Source of the DNA: CAZSHG01 sp964459995
GTDB taxonomy: Bacteria > UBP14 > UBA6098
DNA length: 64,000 nt
Direction of reading: 5' to 3'
Assembly: GCA_964459995.1 (NCBI GenBank)
Contig: CAYWOR010000013.1
Location: 13,873 to 77,872, forward strand
Within the stretch, counting starts at the first letter, position 1, and each line of letters begins with the position of its first letter. The notes beneath the pieces were generated by a model. That model had not been told where the DNA came from and searched no databases. It worked only from the letters and a program-made list of their open reading frames with translations. Below are positions 25,381 through 33,312 of the stretch, piece after piece. The position numbers and the translations under genes are program-made.

Positions 25381-26184
25381 ATGGTTGAAACTCGACGAAA
25401 TAAACCCTTCCGCGAAGAGCTTAAAAACCTTCTCGACGAAACCCGGACGCTGGATTTCGCGACGGTCTTCGTTTTCATCGCGGTAGCCGCCATCTCGACC
25501 GCGAATTATTATTACGGCAACCAGCCATTCTTCCGAAAAGTGCTTGCCGGCCAATTTTCCGACCGCGCGCAGTTGCTTTATATAAGCGCAGTGATGCGCG
25601 GATATGCGCGCTTTGTTTTCAGTTTCATCCTTCCATTGATTCTCATCAAATGGCCTCTTCGCGCCAAATTACGTGACTACGGCCTCGGCCTCGGCGATTG
25701 GCGTTTCGGCCTCAAAATTACTGCAATCTTCATCGCAGTGATGTTGCCGATAATTTGGTTCGCATCGGCCTCGGAGAGTTTCGCGCGCGCTTATCCGTCA
25801 TGCCCCGGAGTAAAAGAAGACTGGGAGCGCTTCGCATTTTTCGCAATGTCTTACATCTTCTACATGACCGGCTGGGAGTTCCTTTGGCGCGGTTTTTCTC
25901 TCTTCGGCCTCAAAGAGAAACTCGGCTACTACTCGATTTTGGTTCAGACAACCCCCTTCGTGATTCTCCATTTCGGCAAACCCTCGGCGGAGTCTTTCAG
26001 CGCGATTTTCGCCGGCATAGCTCTGGGCGTTCTCGCATGGCGAAGCCGATCCTTTTGGTATTGCATGCTAACCCACACGGCGGTGATAGTTGGCATAAAC
26101 CTTCTCGCTGTGCTGAGATTCCGTGCGGGCAATTATGGCGTGGGGTTGTCCGATTTGGCCGAGATTTTCAGTGTTATTTTCTAA
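25381..26184 (+). CDS. CPBP-family membrane protein (Abi/CAAX protease-like)
   Basis: 267 residues with about seven membrane segments. The CPBP motifs are recognisable: the first reads GWEFLWRG near residue 165 (usual form EExxxR, here one Glu is replaced by Trp-Glu order), then FVILHFGKPSAESFSAIFAG near 200 and the late CMLTHTAV near 240. Relatives are intramembrane proteases or bacteriocin-immunity-type proteins. The start at 25381 (MVETRRNKPF) avoids overlap with the buk promoter region; a GTG at 25306 is an alternative. Function of this copy unknown. Confidence 0.75.
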   Translation: MVETRRNKPFREELKNLLDETRTLDFATVFVFIAVAAISTANYYYGNQPFFRKVLAGQFSDRAQLLYISAVMRGYARFVFSFILPLILIKWPLRAKLRDYGLGLGDWRFGLKITAIFIAVMLPIIWFASASESFARAYPSCPGVKEDWERFAFFAMSYIFYMTGWEFLWRGFSLFGLKEKLGYYSILVQTTPFVILHFGKPSAESFSAIFAGIALGVLAWRSRSFWYCMLTHTAVIVGINLLAVLRFRAGNYGVGLSDLAEIFSVIF

Positions 26185-26279
26185 AAGAGGCCGTTTATGG
26201 CGTCCAATTTACATAATAACCTATTGTCTATCAAGCTGTTATGTGAATATGGATTGCCTGAACTGTAATTAAGGTTACA

Positions 26280-26921
26280 ATGAGAATGGCAAAACAAACT
26301 GCCTTTTTTTTAATCGGCGTCGTCATTTTTGTGATAACCGGATGTTCGGAGAAATTTTACGAACGGCAGGACAAAAAGACGGTCGAGAGCCAACTTCACC
26401 TTCCCAAAAATATTCAATATCTCTCCTTTCGAAGCAATCCCAAAATTCCCGGATGGTTTGGAAGAGAAGGACTTTGGATAAGGGCGGAGATACAATTCAC
26501 CGATTCCCAGTTCGAAGATTATGTCGCAAAACTTGACGATCCCGCTGTCTGGAAACCGGTAAGGTTCAAATCCTACTCGCCCTCGATAGGCCGTAGCTAT
26601 TCCCCAAAATCGCTCCAATGGGCAGATCTTCCAGTGCCGGCTTGCATTGGAGATAATTTTCGAAAGGACAGCCCGCTCAAACCGGAGCTGGTAGAGTCTG
26701 AAAAGGGCAAATACTATTGCTCTGCCATCGTATTTCAAATAACAGAATCGCCAAAAAGAGAAAATAAAAATCCCTTTAATTGGGAAGCGGCTGGATGGCG
26801 ATATGTGGGCAGGTCTTGTGAAGAAATTTCCGAATCGAAGCTTTCCGCAGTGATATATGGGCTGGCTATTCTGGATTTCGACACGAAGAGAATGAGCGTG
26901 TATTTTCAGTTCAGCGGCTAA
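26280..26921 (+). CDS. Lipoprotein of unknown function
   Basis: 213 residues. Signal peptide with lipobox VITGC (C22). The mature part contains no recognised motif; it has a WFGREGLWIRAEIQF strand region near residue 60 and a conserved-looking PSIGRSYSPKSLQWADLP stretch near 105. Rich in aromatic residues. Somewhat more AT-rich in codons than its neighbours. It stands alone between two gaps of 95 and 188 nt in which I see nothing else. Confidence 0.6.
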   Translation: MRMAKQTAFFLIGVVIFVITGCSEKFYERQDKKTVESQLHLPKNIQYLSFRSNPKIPGWFGREGLWIRAEIQFTDSQFEDYVAKLDDPAVWKPVRFKSYSPSIGRSYSPKSLQWADLPVPACIGDNFRKDSPLKPELVESEKGKYYCSAIVFQITESPKRENKNPFNWEAAGWRYVGRSCEEISESKLSAVIYGLAILDFDTKRMSVYFQFSG

Positions 26922-27109
26922 CAATATCGTAGCAATATCCTATAGAATAGATTTGCACAGTTAAGATTTATAAGCAACGATTTTTTTTGCGAAGGGATTC
27001 TCTATGTCTCTGTTTTTGTTCTGAGATTTAAAATACAACATTATGGAGTTGATATGAGGCCACCAATTAATAACTTCTATTGAAACAAATCACTTGAACA
27101 GGAGCAACA

Positions 27110-29233
27110 ATGAGGTTTCAGAAACTCGCCCCTATTTTAATCGCAGGAATATTGATTTTACTTTTCATAGGCTGTCCGGAAAAGTCCACCCCGCCCGACG
27201 ACGGGACAAGCTGGGATATCGGAGCAATTACAAACTACACGGTTTCCGGGGGAACCGGCTACGAGTTCGCCGAGGCAATCACCGGCGGAACTTTCATATT
27301 CCCAGAGGGCGCGGACGGCGAGCTTTCGGTTGCGGTGATAAATTCCGGGCCGACACCGCCGCTCTCCGGCTCCATGTTCTGGATTGAATACGACGGCGAC
27401 GAACCGGTTCAGCTGTTGTTGCCCATGGGAGACAACGACTATCTCTACCTCCATGGATTCGGAAGTTCCAACGGCTCCTTCGACGACGGCATCGACGCGG
27501 ATGAGCGCTGGCATGCCCTTCCCATCGTTAACTCTGCCGGCGGAAACATAGTGTTTCATCTCAGCATGCCCTTCGAAACCTCTCGATTCAGGCCCATGCG
27601 AAGCAGGTACCGCGGATTCACCCATTACCAGATAGCGGCTATACCCTCCGGAAGCTCCCGTGCGGACACAATCGCGGCGGCGCACGCTCAAGCTCTCGAC
27701 TTGATCAACCATGTCCTCGATTCCCTACCCACCGCAATTCAAGCTACAGCCCGCGCGGAAGTCCACGGCTCCGGAACATGGGAGGGACGGCTCAAGCCGA
27801 GGTTCTACACCGACGGCAACTATTACAAAGGATTCTTCTACTGGACCTCCCTCTGGCCGAGTCCATCACCTATGATTGGCCTTTATCCCTTCACCAGCGG
27901 CGGATTTGTCGAGGATGTCATCGCTCACGAAGTGGGACATTACATCAACCATGTCCTCGTCGGCGACGCGACCTATGTCATCCTCGAAGCTCAAGCGCCC
28001 TCGGCAGTTCACGGTCTTGGCGATGTCCACGCGAACAGGTCGAGCATAATCGAGGATTATGCCTTTTTCGCCGAATACTTCCTGACCGGCATGGTAGGCG
28101 CAACAGTTGATCCGACATATACTCTCTCTGCAATAAAAACCGACTCCCCCTATTCGATTGATTTCCCCAGCATCGAGGGTTTTGGTTGCTTTCTGTTGGC
28201 GAGTCTGCACCGCACAAACCCCGTAATTCCGAGTCTAATGGTTTCCGGCACCCTCGACAGCATCCCAGTCGTGGGAGCATCCTTCAGGGACATCTGGGGC
28301 ATAATCGCCCGCGGAGCTACGGATATCAACCAACTTCGCACCCATGTCGAGGAATATCTTACCGGCGTCGGCAAAGAGGACATGTTGCCGGTTATCGGCC
28401 AGCGTATCGGATGGCGCTACCGCGGCAACGGCACCGTTATGACCGACGACGGCACGGGCAATATGATCCCCCTCGAAGGTGCGACCGTTGTGCAAATCGC
28501 CAATGTCGGAGGGCGCGAGTATCGTAATTCATCGAGCACCACCACGGATTCTCTGGGCGAGTTCTGGATAACAGACCTGTTCCCCGGCACAACCGCACTT
28601 AGAATCTTTTGGGGAACCGATTCGACCGAACATCCATTGGTAGTGAACTGGGACACGCCGACCACCCAAACTTTGGAACTGGGCACCTTCTTCGCAAACA
28701 GCAGTTTGATTGACCTTTTGCAAACAATGAACGCTATCAAAGTGCAATTCCGGGGCGGAATACGAACGACTAATGACTATTTGCTGGAGGGGATGGGAAT
28801 TTGGTCATTCACTCAATCCGGATGGGATTATGTCGGCCAAATACCCATTTCGTGGGCAGGCAACACGGCTACAGTGGACGGCACGATAGTCGGCTGGGGC
28901 TATTTCGACCATGATATCGATATTACGGTGAATTTATCCCCAACCGGCGGAAGCATCCTCTCGGTGGAGGCCGAAGATAACCTCGCCGCAAGACCCGGAA
29001 CCGGAACGACCGGCACAAGGTATTACAAACTGGAGTTTAACAGCTTGCCCTTTGTTAGTATCAGCGGAAACCGCAGGGTAATCACATATATGGTTACGGG
29101 AAATGTTCAGGCCAACGTAGATGATATTCAAATGGATATTATCGGCGGGACATCCGGTGATTACAGCATCGCGAATGTAGAGTGGTCATCGACGGACACG
29201 GTCTTCGTAACTTTCGAACTGCACAATCCGTAA
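27110..29233 (+). CDS. Lipoprotein with HEVGH zinc-protease-like motif
   Basis: 707 residues. Signal peptide with lipobox LFIGC (C22). Residues about 25-200 form beta-rich N-terminal domains; at 273-277 lies HEVGH inside VEDVIAHEVGHYINHVL, the HExxH metal site of gluzincin/metzincin-type proteases, with ED and AEYF downstream (about residue 320) as candidate third ligand. Near 440-500 there is a carboxypeptidase-regulatory-like beta sandwich (EGATVVQIANVGG to TDLFPGTTAL). The C-terminal 200 residues are beta-rich. Probably a surface-anchored metalloprotease or a relative. AGGAG ribosome site; own terminator. Confidence 0.7.
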   Translation: MRFQKLAPILIAGILILLFIGCPEKSTPPDDGTSWDIGAITNYTVSGGTGYEFAEAITGGTFIFPEGADGELSVAVINSGPTPPLSGSMFWIEYDGDEPVQLLLPMGDNDYLYLHGFGSSNGSFDDGIDADERWHALPIVNSAGGNIVFHLSMPFETSRFRPMRSRYRGFTHYQIAAIPSGSSRADTIAAAHAQALDLINHVLDSLPTAIQATARAEVHGSGTWEGRLKPRFYTDGNYYKGFFYWTSLWPSPSPMIGLYPFTSGGFVEDVIAHEVGHYINHVLVGDATYVILEAQAPSAVHGLGDVHANRSSIIEDYAFFAEYFLTGMVGATVDPTYTLSAIKTDSPYSIDFPSIEGFGCFLLASLHRTNPVIPSLMVSGTLDSIPVVGASFRDIWGIIARGATDINQLRTHVEEYLTGVGKEDMLPVIGQRIGWRYRGNGTVMTDDGTGNMIPLEGATVVQIANVGGREYRNSSSTTTDSLGEFWITDLFPGTTALRIFWGTDSTEHPLVVNWDTPTTQTLELGTFFANSSLIDLLQTMNAIKVQFRGGIRTTNDYLLEGMGIWSFTQSGWDYVGQIPISWAGNTATVDGTIVGWGYFDHDIDITVNLSPTGGSILSVEAEDNLAARPGTGTTGTRYYKLEFNSLPFVSISGNRRVITYMVTGNVQANVDDIQMDIIGGTSGDYSIANVEWSSTDTVFVTFELHNP

Positions 29234-29240
29234 GTATAAC

Positions 29241-29267
29241 AAAGCCGACAATTATCTTGTCGGCTTT
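29241..29267. terminator. Bidirectional terminator
   Basis: Perfect 11-nt arms (29241-29251 and 29257-29267) with a 5-nt loop; AAAGCC at the start and GGCTTT at the end give T-rich tails in both directions. It lies between the convergent metalloprotease-like lipoprotein gene and nitroreductase gene. Confidence 0.8.
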
Positions 29268-29323
29268 CTCTTCACACTTTCGTCGCTCGATTTATTCTAC
29301 TGAACGCTCCTAAAGCGTCGCAA

Positions 29324-29962
29324 CTACTCTTTCATATACGACACCGGATGATTGAGCATCGTCTGCTGTGTTTCGCTAAGCCCGAGAGTTTCACTAAGCT
29401 TCTCTCTGTCCATCGACGCGCGAACAACTGTTGCAAGCCCTTCCGAGGCGCAAAAAATCGAGATATTCTGAGAAACGATTCCCGCATCCTCCGCCGCCCA
29501 GATCATCTTTTGCTCTTCCTCGCCGCGCTGGAACCGCGAAATATCCGATACCAACAAAAGAATCACCGGTGCCGTCGCAACAACCTCCTGCCTTCCCGCG
29601 ACATATGGCCGCAAGTCCCCGTCGGTAACATGTTCAAGCGAATTATTAACAGCATCGTAAAGATAACTTGCAGATTCGGTAAGCACATAAACATCGATGT
29701 CCTGCGAGTTCATCGCAGATGGCGCGGTTCTTTTGCCCTCCTCGGGACGGTTGATTCCATTCGCCGCCCAAAGAAGGTCGGACAAATCCCTTTGGCTTAG
29801 AGGTTTCGGGTCGAATTCACGCGTCGATGCCCTCTGTGAAAGCGCTTGCATCACCGGAACCCCGCGTGTAAGGTCGGGAGGATCGAGTTGAATGGACTTC
29901 GAACTCTCGGCAAACATCGAAACAACCATAATTAACCCCACTAAAAAGACTGCTGTTTTCAT
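29324..29962 (-). CDS. Exported SagB-type nitroreductase family protein
   Basis: 212 residues. A signal peptide (residues 1-18) precedes an FMN-dependent nitroreductase fold of the SagB type: RASTREFDPKPLSQRDLSDLLWAANGINR (flavin-binding start, about 45-72), APSAMNSQDIDVYVL near 80, and EDAGIVSQNISIFCASEGLATVV near 160. Such proteins reduce or oxidise small molecules; the SagB branch oxidises azoline rings, but no peptide-modifying partner genes are near. Location outside the cytoplasm is unusual for this fold, yet is seen in envelope members. Ribosome site AAAGG. Confidence 0.85.
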   Translation of the reverse strand: MKTAVFLVGLIMVVSMFAESSKSIQLDPPDLTRGVPVMQALSQRASTREFDPKPLSQRDLSDLLWAANGINRPEEGKRTAPSAMNSQDIDVYVLTESASYLYDAVNNSLEHVTDGDLRPYVAGRQEVVATAPVILLLVSDISRFQRGEEEQKMIWAAEDAGIVSQNISIFCASEGLATVVRASMDREKLSETLGLSETQQTMLNHPVSYMKE

Positions 29963-30047
29963 AAAAAAACCTTTCGTGTATCTTCCCCTCCGTCTGTATT
30001 ATCAGAATTTGCAGATAATCTGACAAATTTCAAGAAAAATATATTCT

Positions 30048-30950
30048 TTAGAGGATAATATTTGGCTTTATATTCTTGTTAATTGGGCTATTCCCCGCGA
30101 TAATCCCGGCTACTATTAGAGTGAGGCCGAGAATCGTCGCCGGACGAATATCCTCGCCAAGAAAATTCCGAATGAAAACCAGCGATAAAAAGGGGCTTAG
30201 ATAGATAAGATTCGCCACACGCGCGGAACTTTCGGATAGTTTCAACGCCTTAAGCCAAAAAACAAAGGTTATCCCCATCTCGAAAAAACCGACGAACATC
30301 GCCGCCATGCCCGCGGAAAGGCTTATCAGAAATGTCTCACCGGAAATATGCATCGCACCGGCGACGAAAATTGTGCCGAAAAGGAAGTTCACAAAGAGCT
30401 TCAAAGAAATATCGGCCTTGTTCCTAAGATTCAAAATCCAATAGGAAGCCCATATAAAGGCGCTTCCCAGACCGAGAGCGACACCGAAAGCGTCGAATGC
30501 CATCCCCCCGAATTTTCCTCCAGTGGCTATCAAAACAACCCCAAAAAAACCGAAAAAAATCGACACAAAACCTCTCGCCCCAATCTTTTGCCCGAGAAAC
30601 AACGCCGAAAAAATCACAAGCACAACCCCCCAGCTGTAATTCAGAGGTTGGGCAATCTGCGCGGGGAGAAGCGAATAGGATTTAAAAAGCACGAGATAAT
30701 ACAAAAAAGGGTTCAGAAATCCCATAAACGCGGAGCTTCCGATCTCGCGCCACCCGAATTTTCGCAAAGAAGCCAATTTACGCTGAAAGACGAGAATTAA
30801 AAACAACACAACCGTCGAAACCGCCGATGAGTAAAACAAAAGCTGAACGAACCCCATCCGCGCAAGAGCGATTTTGAATGCAGTCGCCACAGTTGACCAC
30901 ATCAGAACCGCCGCACAGGCATAGATAAAGGCTTTCGTTTGCGATTTCAT
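30048..30950 (-). CDS. DMT/EamA-family transporter
   Basis: 300-residue membrane protein with ten hydrophobic segments in two EamA repeats (about residues 8-140 and 150-290). The second-repeat signature ARVANLIYLSPFLSLVFI with LGLTLIVAGIIAG is typical of drug/metabolite exporters (RhaT/YdcZ-like). Substrate cannot be predicted; many export amino acids or related metabolites. It lies alone between nitroreductase and ssrA; promoter directly at the start codon. Confidence 0.9.
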   Translation of the reverse strand: MKSQTKAFIYACAAVLMWSTVATAFKIALARMGFVQLLFYSSAVSTVVLFLILVFQRKLASLRKFGWREIGSSAFMGFLNPFLYYLVLFKSYSLLPAQIAQPLNYSWGVVLVIFSALFLGQKIGARGFVSIFFGFFGVVLIATGGKFGGMAFDAFGVALGLGSAFIWASYWILNLRNKADISLKLFVNFLFGTIFVAGAMHISGETFLISLSAGMAAMFVGFFEMGITFVFWLKALKLSESSARVANLIYLSPFLSLVFIRNFLGEDIRPATILGLTLIVAGIIAGNSPINKNIKPNIIL

Positions 30951-30956
30951 GGAATT

Positions 30957-30985
30957 AATTTACCCCCGAAAAACGCTTTTCGCAA
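30957..30985 (-). promoter_or_regulatory. Leaderless promoter of the EamA gene
   Basis: Minus strand -35 TTGCGA (30980-30985), 17-nt spacer, -10 TAAATT (30957-30962), ending 6 nt before the ATG; no ribosome site fits. Confidence 0.5.
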
Positions 30986-31034
30986 TTATTATCGCAGGAA
31001 TTCAATGTGGAAATATCCTTCCGGCGAGTTCGCC

Positions 31035-31062
31035 TTGACAACCCTGTAAAAATGTTTATAAT
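31035..31062 (+). promoter_or_regulatory. ssrA promoter
   Basis: Consensus -35 TTGACA, 16-nt spacer, consensus -10 TATAAT. The start of transcription would lie about 35 nt before the mature 5' end, leaving a short leader for RNase P to remove. Confidence 0.8.
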
Positions 31063-31103
31063 ATGCCTCGGCGGGAAACCGCGCAAATATGCTATTTGAC
31101 AAT

Positions 31104-31464
31104 GGGGGCGAACTGGATTCGACGGTAATAAGCGGACCGGGTCTTGCGTGCCGAGTTTTCGAGGGAGCTTGTAAAAACCTCGAACCGCAAGAAATGCGGA
31201 CTATGACTATGCAATGGCTGCTTAATTAAAGCTGGCCACGTCCTCCGGGAAGTTGAGCTTCTAACGTCCCGAAAGGGCGCCGCAAAAAGAAGCGCTGTGA
31301 TCGAGACTTCGTCGTTCGAGATCACGTGCTATCAGTCGGCGATAGCCTTAGCCGAGCCGTGTGCGGCGACGACGCCGAGGCGAAAATCCAATCCCGCACT
31401 ACGCATGTAGACGGGCGCGGAGTGCTATTATCGGACGGGGGTTCGATTCCCCCCGCCTCCACCA
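31104..31464 (+). ncRNA. ssrA: tmRNA
   Basis: One-piece tmRNA of about 361 nt that rescues stalled ribosomes. The 5' GGGGGCG pairs with 3' CGCCTCC (one G-U), followed by discriminator A and an encoded CCA; GAACTGGATTCGACGG after the acceptor and GGGGGTTCGATTCCCCC near the end are the tRNA-like domain hallmarks. The tag frame runs 31187-31225: resume codon GCA, then peptide ARNADYDYAMAA and the stop TAA, with a second TAA 1 nt later. The tag ends in AMAA rather than the common ALAA. A strong promoter precedes it; a toxin-antitoxin islet starts right after it. Confidence 0.97.
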
Positions 31465-31472
31465 AATAAGAA

Positions 31473-31500
31473 GAGAGTTACCCCTCGCCCTGAAGTGCTT
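31473..31500 (+). repeat. 28-nt direct repeat, copy 1 (beside ssrA)
   Basis: Begins 9 nt after the tmRNA CCA. It contains CCCCTCGCCCTGAAGTGCTT and is identical at 27 of 28 positions to copy 2 at 32118-32145. The two copies frame the toxin-antitoxin genes. Confidence 0.9.
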
Positions 31501-31556
31501 GAAGCAAAATTAGTTGAACCTTACAGAAACAAATCGCCGCGGCGAATAAAAAAGCG

Positions 31557-31811
31557 CTATCTATATGCGTTGTCCCGTCGAGCAATCGTGTCAACGAACA
31601 CAATCCTCTTTTCAGTATCGAGATCGAATATAACACGTATGTCCGAATGGCGGATGCGGTGGTAGCCCTTCCATTTGCCTTTTAAGACCTTGACGTCCAT
31701 ATCGTTGCGGACTCTCAGAAAAGTTACAATGAGTTCGGTAACTGTATCTAACAATCCATGTTTACGAGCAAATTTGTCCGCACGGTTAGAGAATTCTATC
31801 CGCCATTTCAT
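31557..31811 (-). CDS. RelE/ParE-type toxin
   Basis: 84-residue toxin of the RelE superfamily, which cuts mRNA on the ribosome (RelE-like) or poisons gyrase (ParE-like). Features: N-terminal WRIEFSNRADKFARK helix, then VKVLKGKWKGYHRIRHSDIRVIFD, where the basic RIRHSDIRVIF strand holds the usual catalytic Arg/His residues, and a final VFVDTIARRDNAYR. Its ATG overlaps the antitoxin stop (ATGA), the classical antitoxin-first order. Lies in the islet framed by direct repeats next to ssrA. Confidence 0.88.
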   Translation of the reverse strand: MKWRIEFSNRADKFARKHGLLDTVTELIVTFLRVRNDMDVKVLKGKWKGYHRIRHSDIRVIFDLDTEKRIVFVDTIARRDNAYR

Positions 31812-32005
31812 ACTTCGAGTTCCACAGACATCGCGGCAATTTTCTTGACCGGTTCGCCATAGTTTTCTTCGATTTCGAGCTGTTCTTCTTCGGAAACTTC
31901 CGGAATACGAGACAGAAACAAAGCGAACTCCTCCTCGCGGATCACCTCACGAACCGCTTCTTTTATCATTTCCTTGAGAACTTTTTCTTCCAATATAATA
32001 CTCAT
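31808..32005 (-). CDS. Antitoxin partner of the RelE/ParE-type toxin
   Basis: 65 residues, mostly acidic helix: VLKEMIKEAVREVIREEEFALFL, then EVSEEEQLEIEENYG. This fits the toxin-wrapping part of a RelB/PHD-like or DUF2281-like antitoxin; a separate DNA-binding domain is not obvious, so repression may need the complex. GGAGAAG ribosome site. Called antitoxin mainly from size, charge and the 4-nt overlap with the toxin gene. Confidence 0.78.
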   Translation of the reverse strand: MSIILEEKVLKEMIKEAVREVIREEEFALFLSRIPEVSEEEQLEIEENYGEPVKKIAAMSVELEV

Positions 32006-32112
32006 CGATTCTTCTCCGTCTTATCTGTGAGAACTTCAATCTAATTTTAAGGAATACGATAGATTTGTCAAGCGTGAAATAAGTGGGGATAAGGCAGATG
32101 CTTCATACACCA

Positions 32113-32136
32113 AGGGCGAGAGTTCCCCCTCGCCCT
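32113..32136. repeat. Inverted repeat overlapping the second direct repeat
   Basis: Perfect 8-nt arms AGGGCGAG and CTCGCCCT with an 8-nt loop. The 5' arm is not conserved at copy 1 of the direct repeat. No T-run follows on either strand, so it is not a standard terminator. It lies between the antitoxin promoter region and the dehydrogenase stop. Confidence 0.7.
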
Positions 32137-32145
32137 GAAGTGCTT
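32118..32145 (+). repeat. 28-nt direct repeat, copy 2
   Basis: Matches 31473-31500 with one mismatch (A to C at its eighth base). It is preceded by ACACCAAG, which echoes the CCACCAAA at the tmRNA 3' end before copy 1, so the duplicated segment may include the end of ssrA. Confidence 0.9.
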
Positions 32146-32196
32146 AAATAATAATTGACCCCCGAAACTATCGAACCTTTCGGTGGTGCAATTCTA

Positions 32197-33312
32197 TTAC
32201 AGTTTAGAAGCCACAGCCTTCGCAACATCGAGCGAGGTGCTGTTGCCGCCCATATCATAGGTGCGGAACTTGCCATCCTCGATAACCTCGGCTATCGCAC
32301 GCTCCAAAGCCGTTGCTTTATCCATCTCGCCGATATACTCCAGCATAAGATAGGTCGATAACAGCATCGCCATCGGATTGACCTTATACTGTCCGGCATA
32401 TTTCGGCGCGCTTCCATGGGTCGGCTCGAATAACGCGTAGCTGTCACCCCAACTTCCCGAGGCCGCGAAACCGAGTCCGCCGACCAACTGCGCGCAAAGG
32501 TCGCTAACGATATCGCCGAACATGTTGCTCGTAACCATAACATTATAATCCTGCGGGTTTTTGATAAGCCACATGCACATAGCATCGACATTCGTCTCCC
32601 AAAGCTCGATTCCGGGGTAATCCTCGGCAACCTTCCGAGCCTCGCGAACCATCATGCCCGAGGTCTCCCGAACGACATTCGGCTTCTCGATAACGGTTAC
32701 ATTGCTGTAACCCTTCGCTTTGGCAAGCTCGAAAGCCGCACGGACAATGCGTCTGCAACCATGGCGAGTGAACACTCTACAGGATATGGCGATATCCTCG
32801 CCGGAAACATCCTTAAACTTACCCATGCTCTTATTATACTTCACCATTTCCGCGCGAAGATCCTCGGGAAGCGGATGATACTCCACGCCGGCATAAAGCC
32901 CCTCGGTATTCTCGCGGAAAACATGGAAATCGAGACCCTCTTTGTAAATCAAAGGGTTGTTTTTGTAGGCTTTGCAGGGACGATAGTTCACATAGAGGTC
33001 GAACATCTGGCGCAAACGCACAATCGGCGAGCGATAAACAAGCCCCTTGCCCTTAAGTTCGGGCACCAATTCCGCCTCGCACTCCTCTTTCGGTTTCGAG
33101 GTTATCGCGCCGAAAAGGCAAGCGTCGGTTCTCTTTAGCAAATCGATTGTGCGCTCCGGAAGCGCATCGCCTTCGGTTCTCCAGAACTCCCATCCGATAT
33201 CTCCCCATTCATATTCGACATCGGGCTTAAGTTGTTCGAGAACAATGAATGCGGCTTCCATGACATCGTTTCCGACGCCATCTCCGGGTAATACTGCGAT
33301 TTTCTTAGTCAT
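32197..33312 (-). CDS. Isocitrate/isopropylmalate dehydrogenase family enzyme
   Basis: 371-residue beta-decarboxylating dehydrogenase: oxidises a 2-hydroxy acid such as isocitrate, homoisocitrate or 3-isopropylmalate with NAD(P) and loses CO2. Motifs: AVLPGDGVGNDV at the start, substrate loop YRSPIVRLRQMFDLY near residue 90, FRENTEGLYAGVE near 130, the metal-site NMFGDIVSDL near 250 and HGSAPKYAG near 285. The substrate loop is neither classical IcdA nor LeuB. With the leuC/leuD pair upstream in the same run it makes either the aconitase-isocitrate dehydrogenase route to 2-oxoglutarate or part of leucine synthesis; absence of leuA nearby leaves this open. Start at 33312 has AGGAGG and overlaps the upstream stop (ATGA). 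Confidence 0.88.
   Translation of the reverse strand: MTKKIAVLPGDGVGNDVMEAAFIVLEQLKPDVEYEWGDIGWEFWRTEGDALPERTIDLLKRTDACLFGAITSKPKEECEAELVPELKGKGLVYRSPIVRLRQMFDLYVNYRPCKAYKNNPLIYKEGLDFHVFRENTEGLYAGVEYHPLPEDLRAEMVKYNKSMGKFKDVSGEDIAISCRVFTRHGCRRIVRAAFELAKAKGYSNVTVIEKPNVVRETSGMMVREARKVAEDYPGIELWETNVDAMCMWLIKNPQDYNVMVTSNMFGDIVSDLCAQLVGGLGFAASGSWGDSYALFEPTHGSAPKYAGQYKVNPMAMLLSTYLMLEYIGEMDKATALERAIAEVIEDGKFRTYDMGGNSTSLDVAKAVASKL

Noticed and set aside
31528..31542. CGCCGCGGCG palindrome with A-run after ssrA as terminator
   Set aside because: The palindrome leaves almost no loop and the T-run is not in a terminator position on the plus strand.
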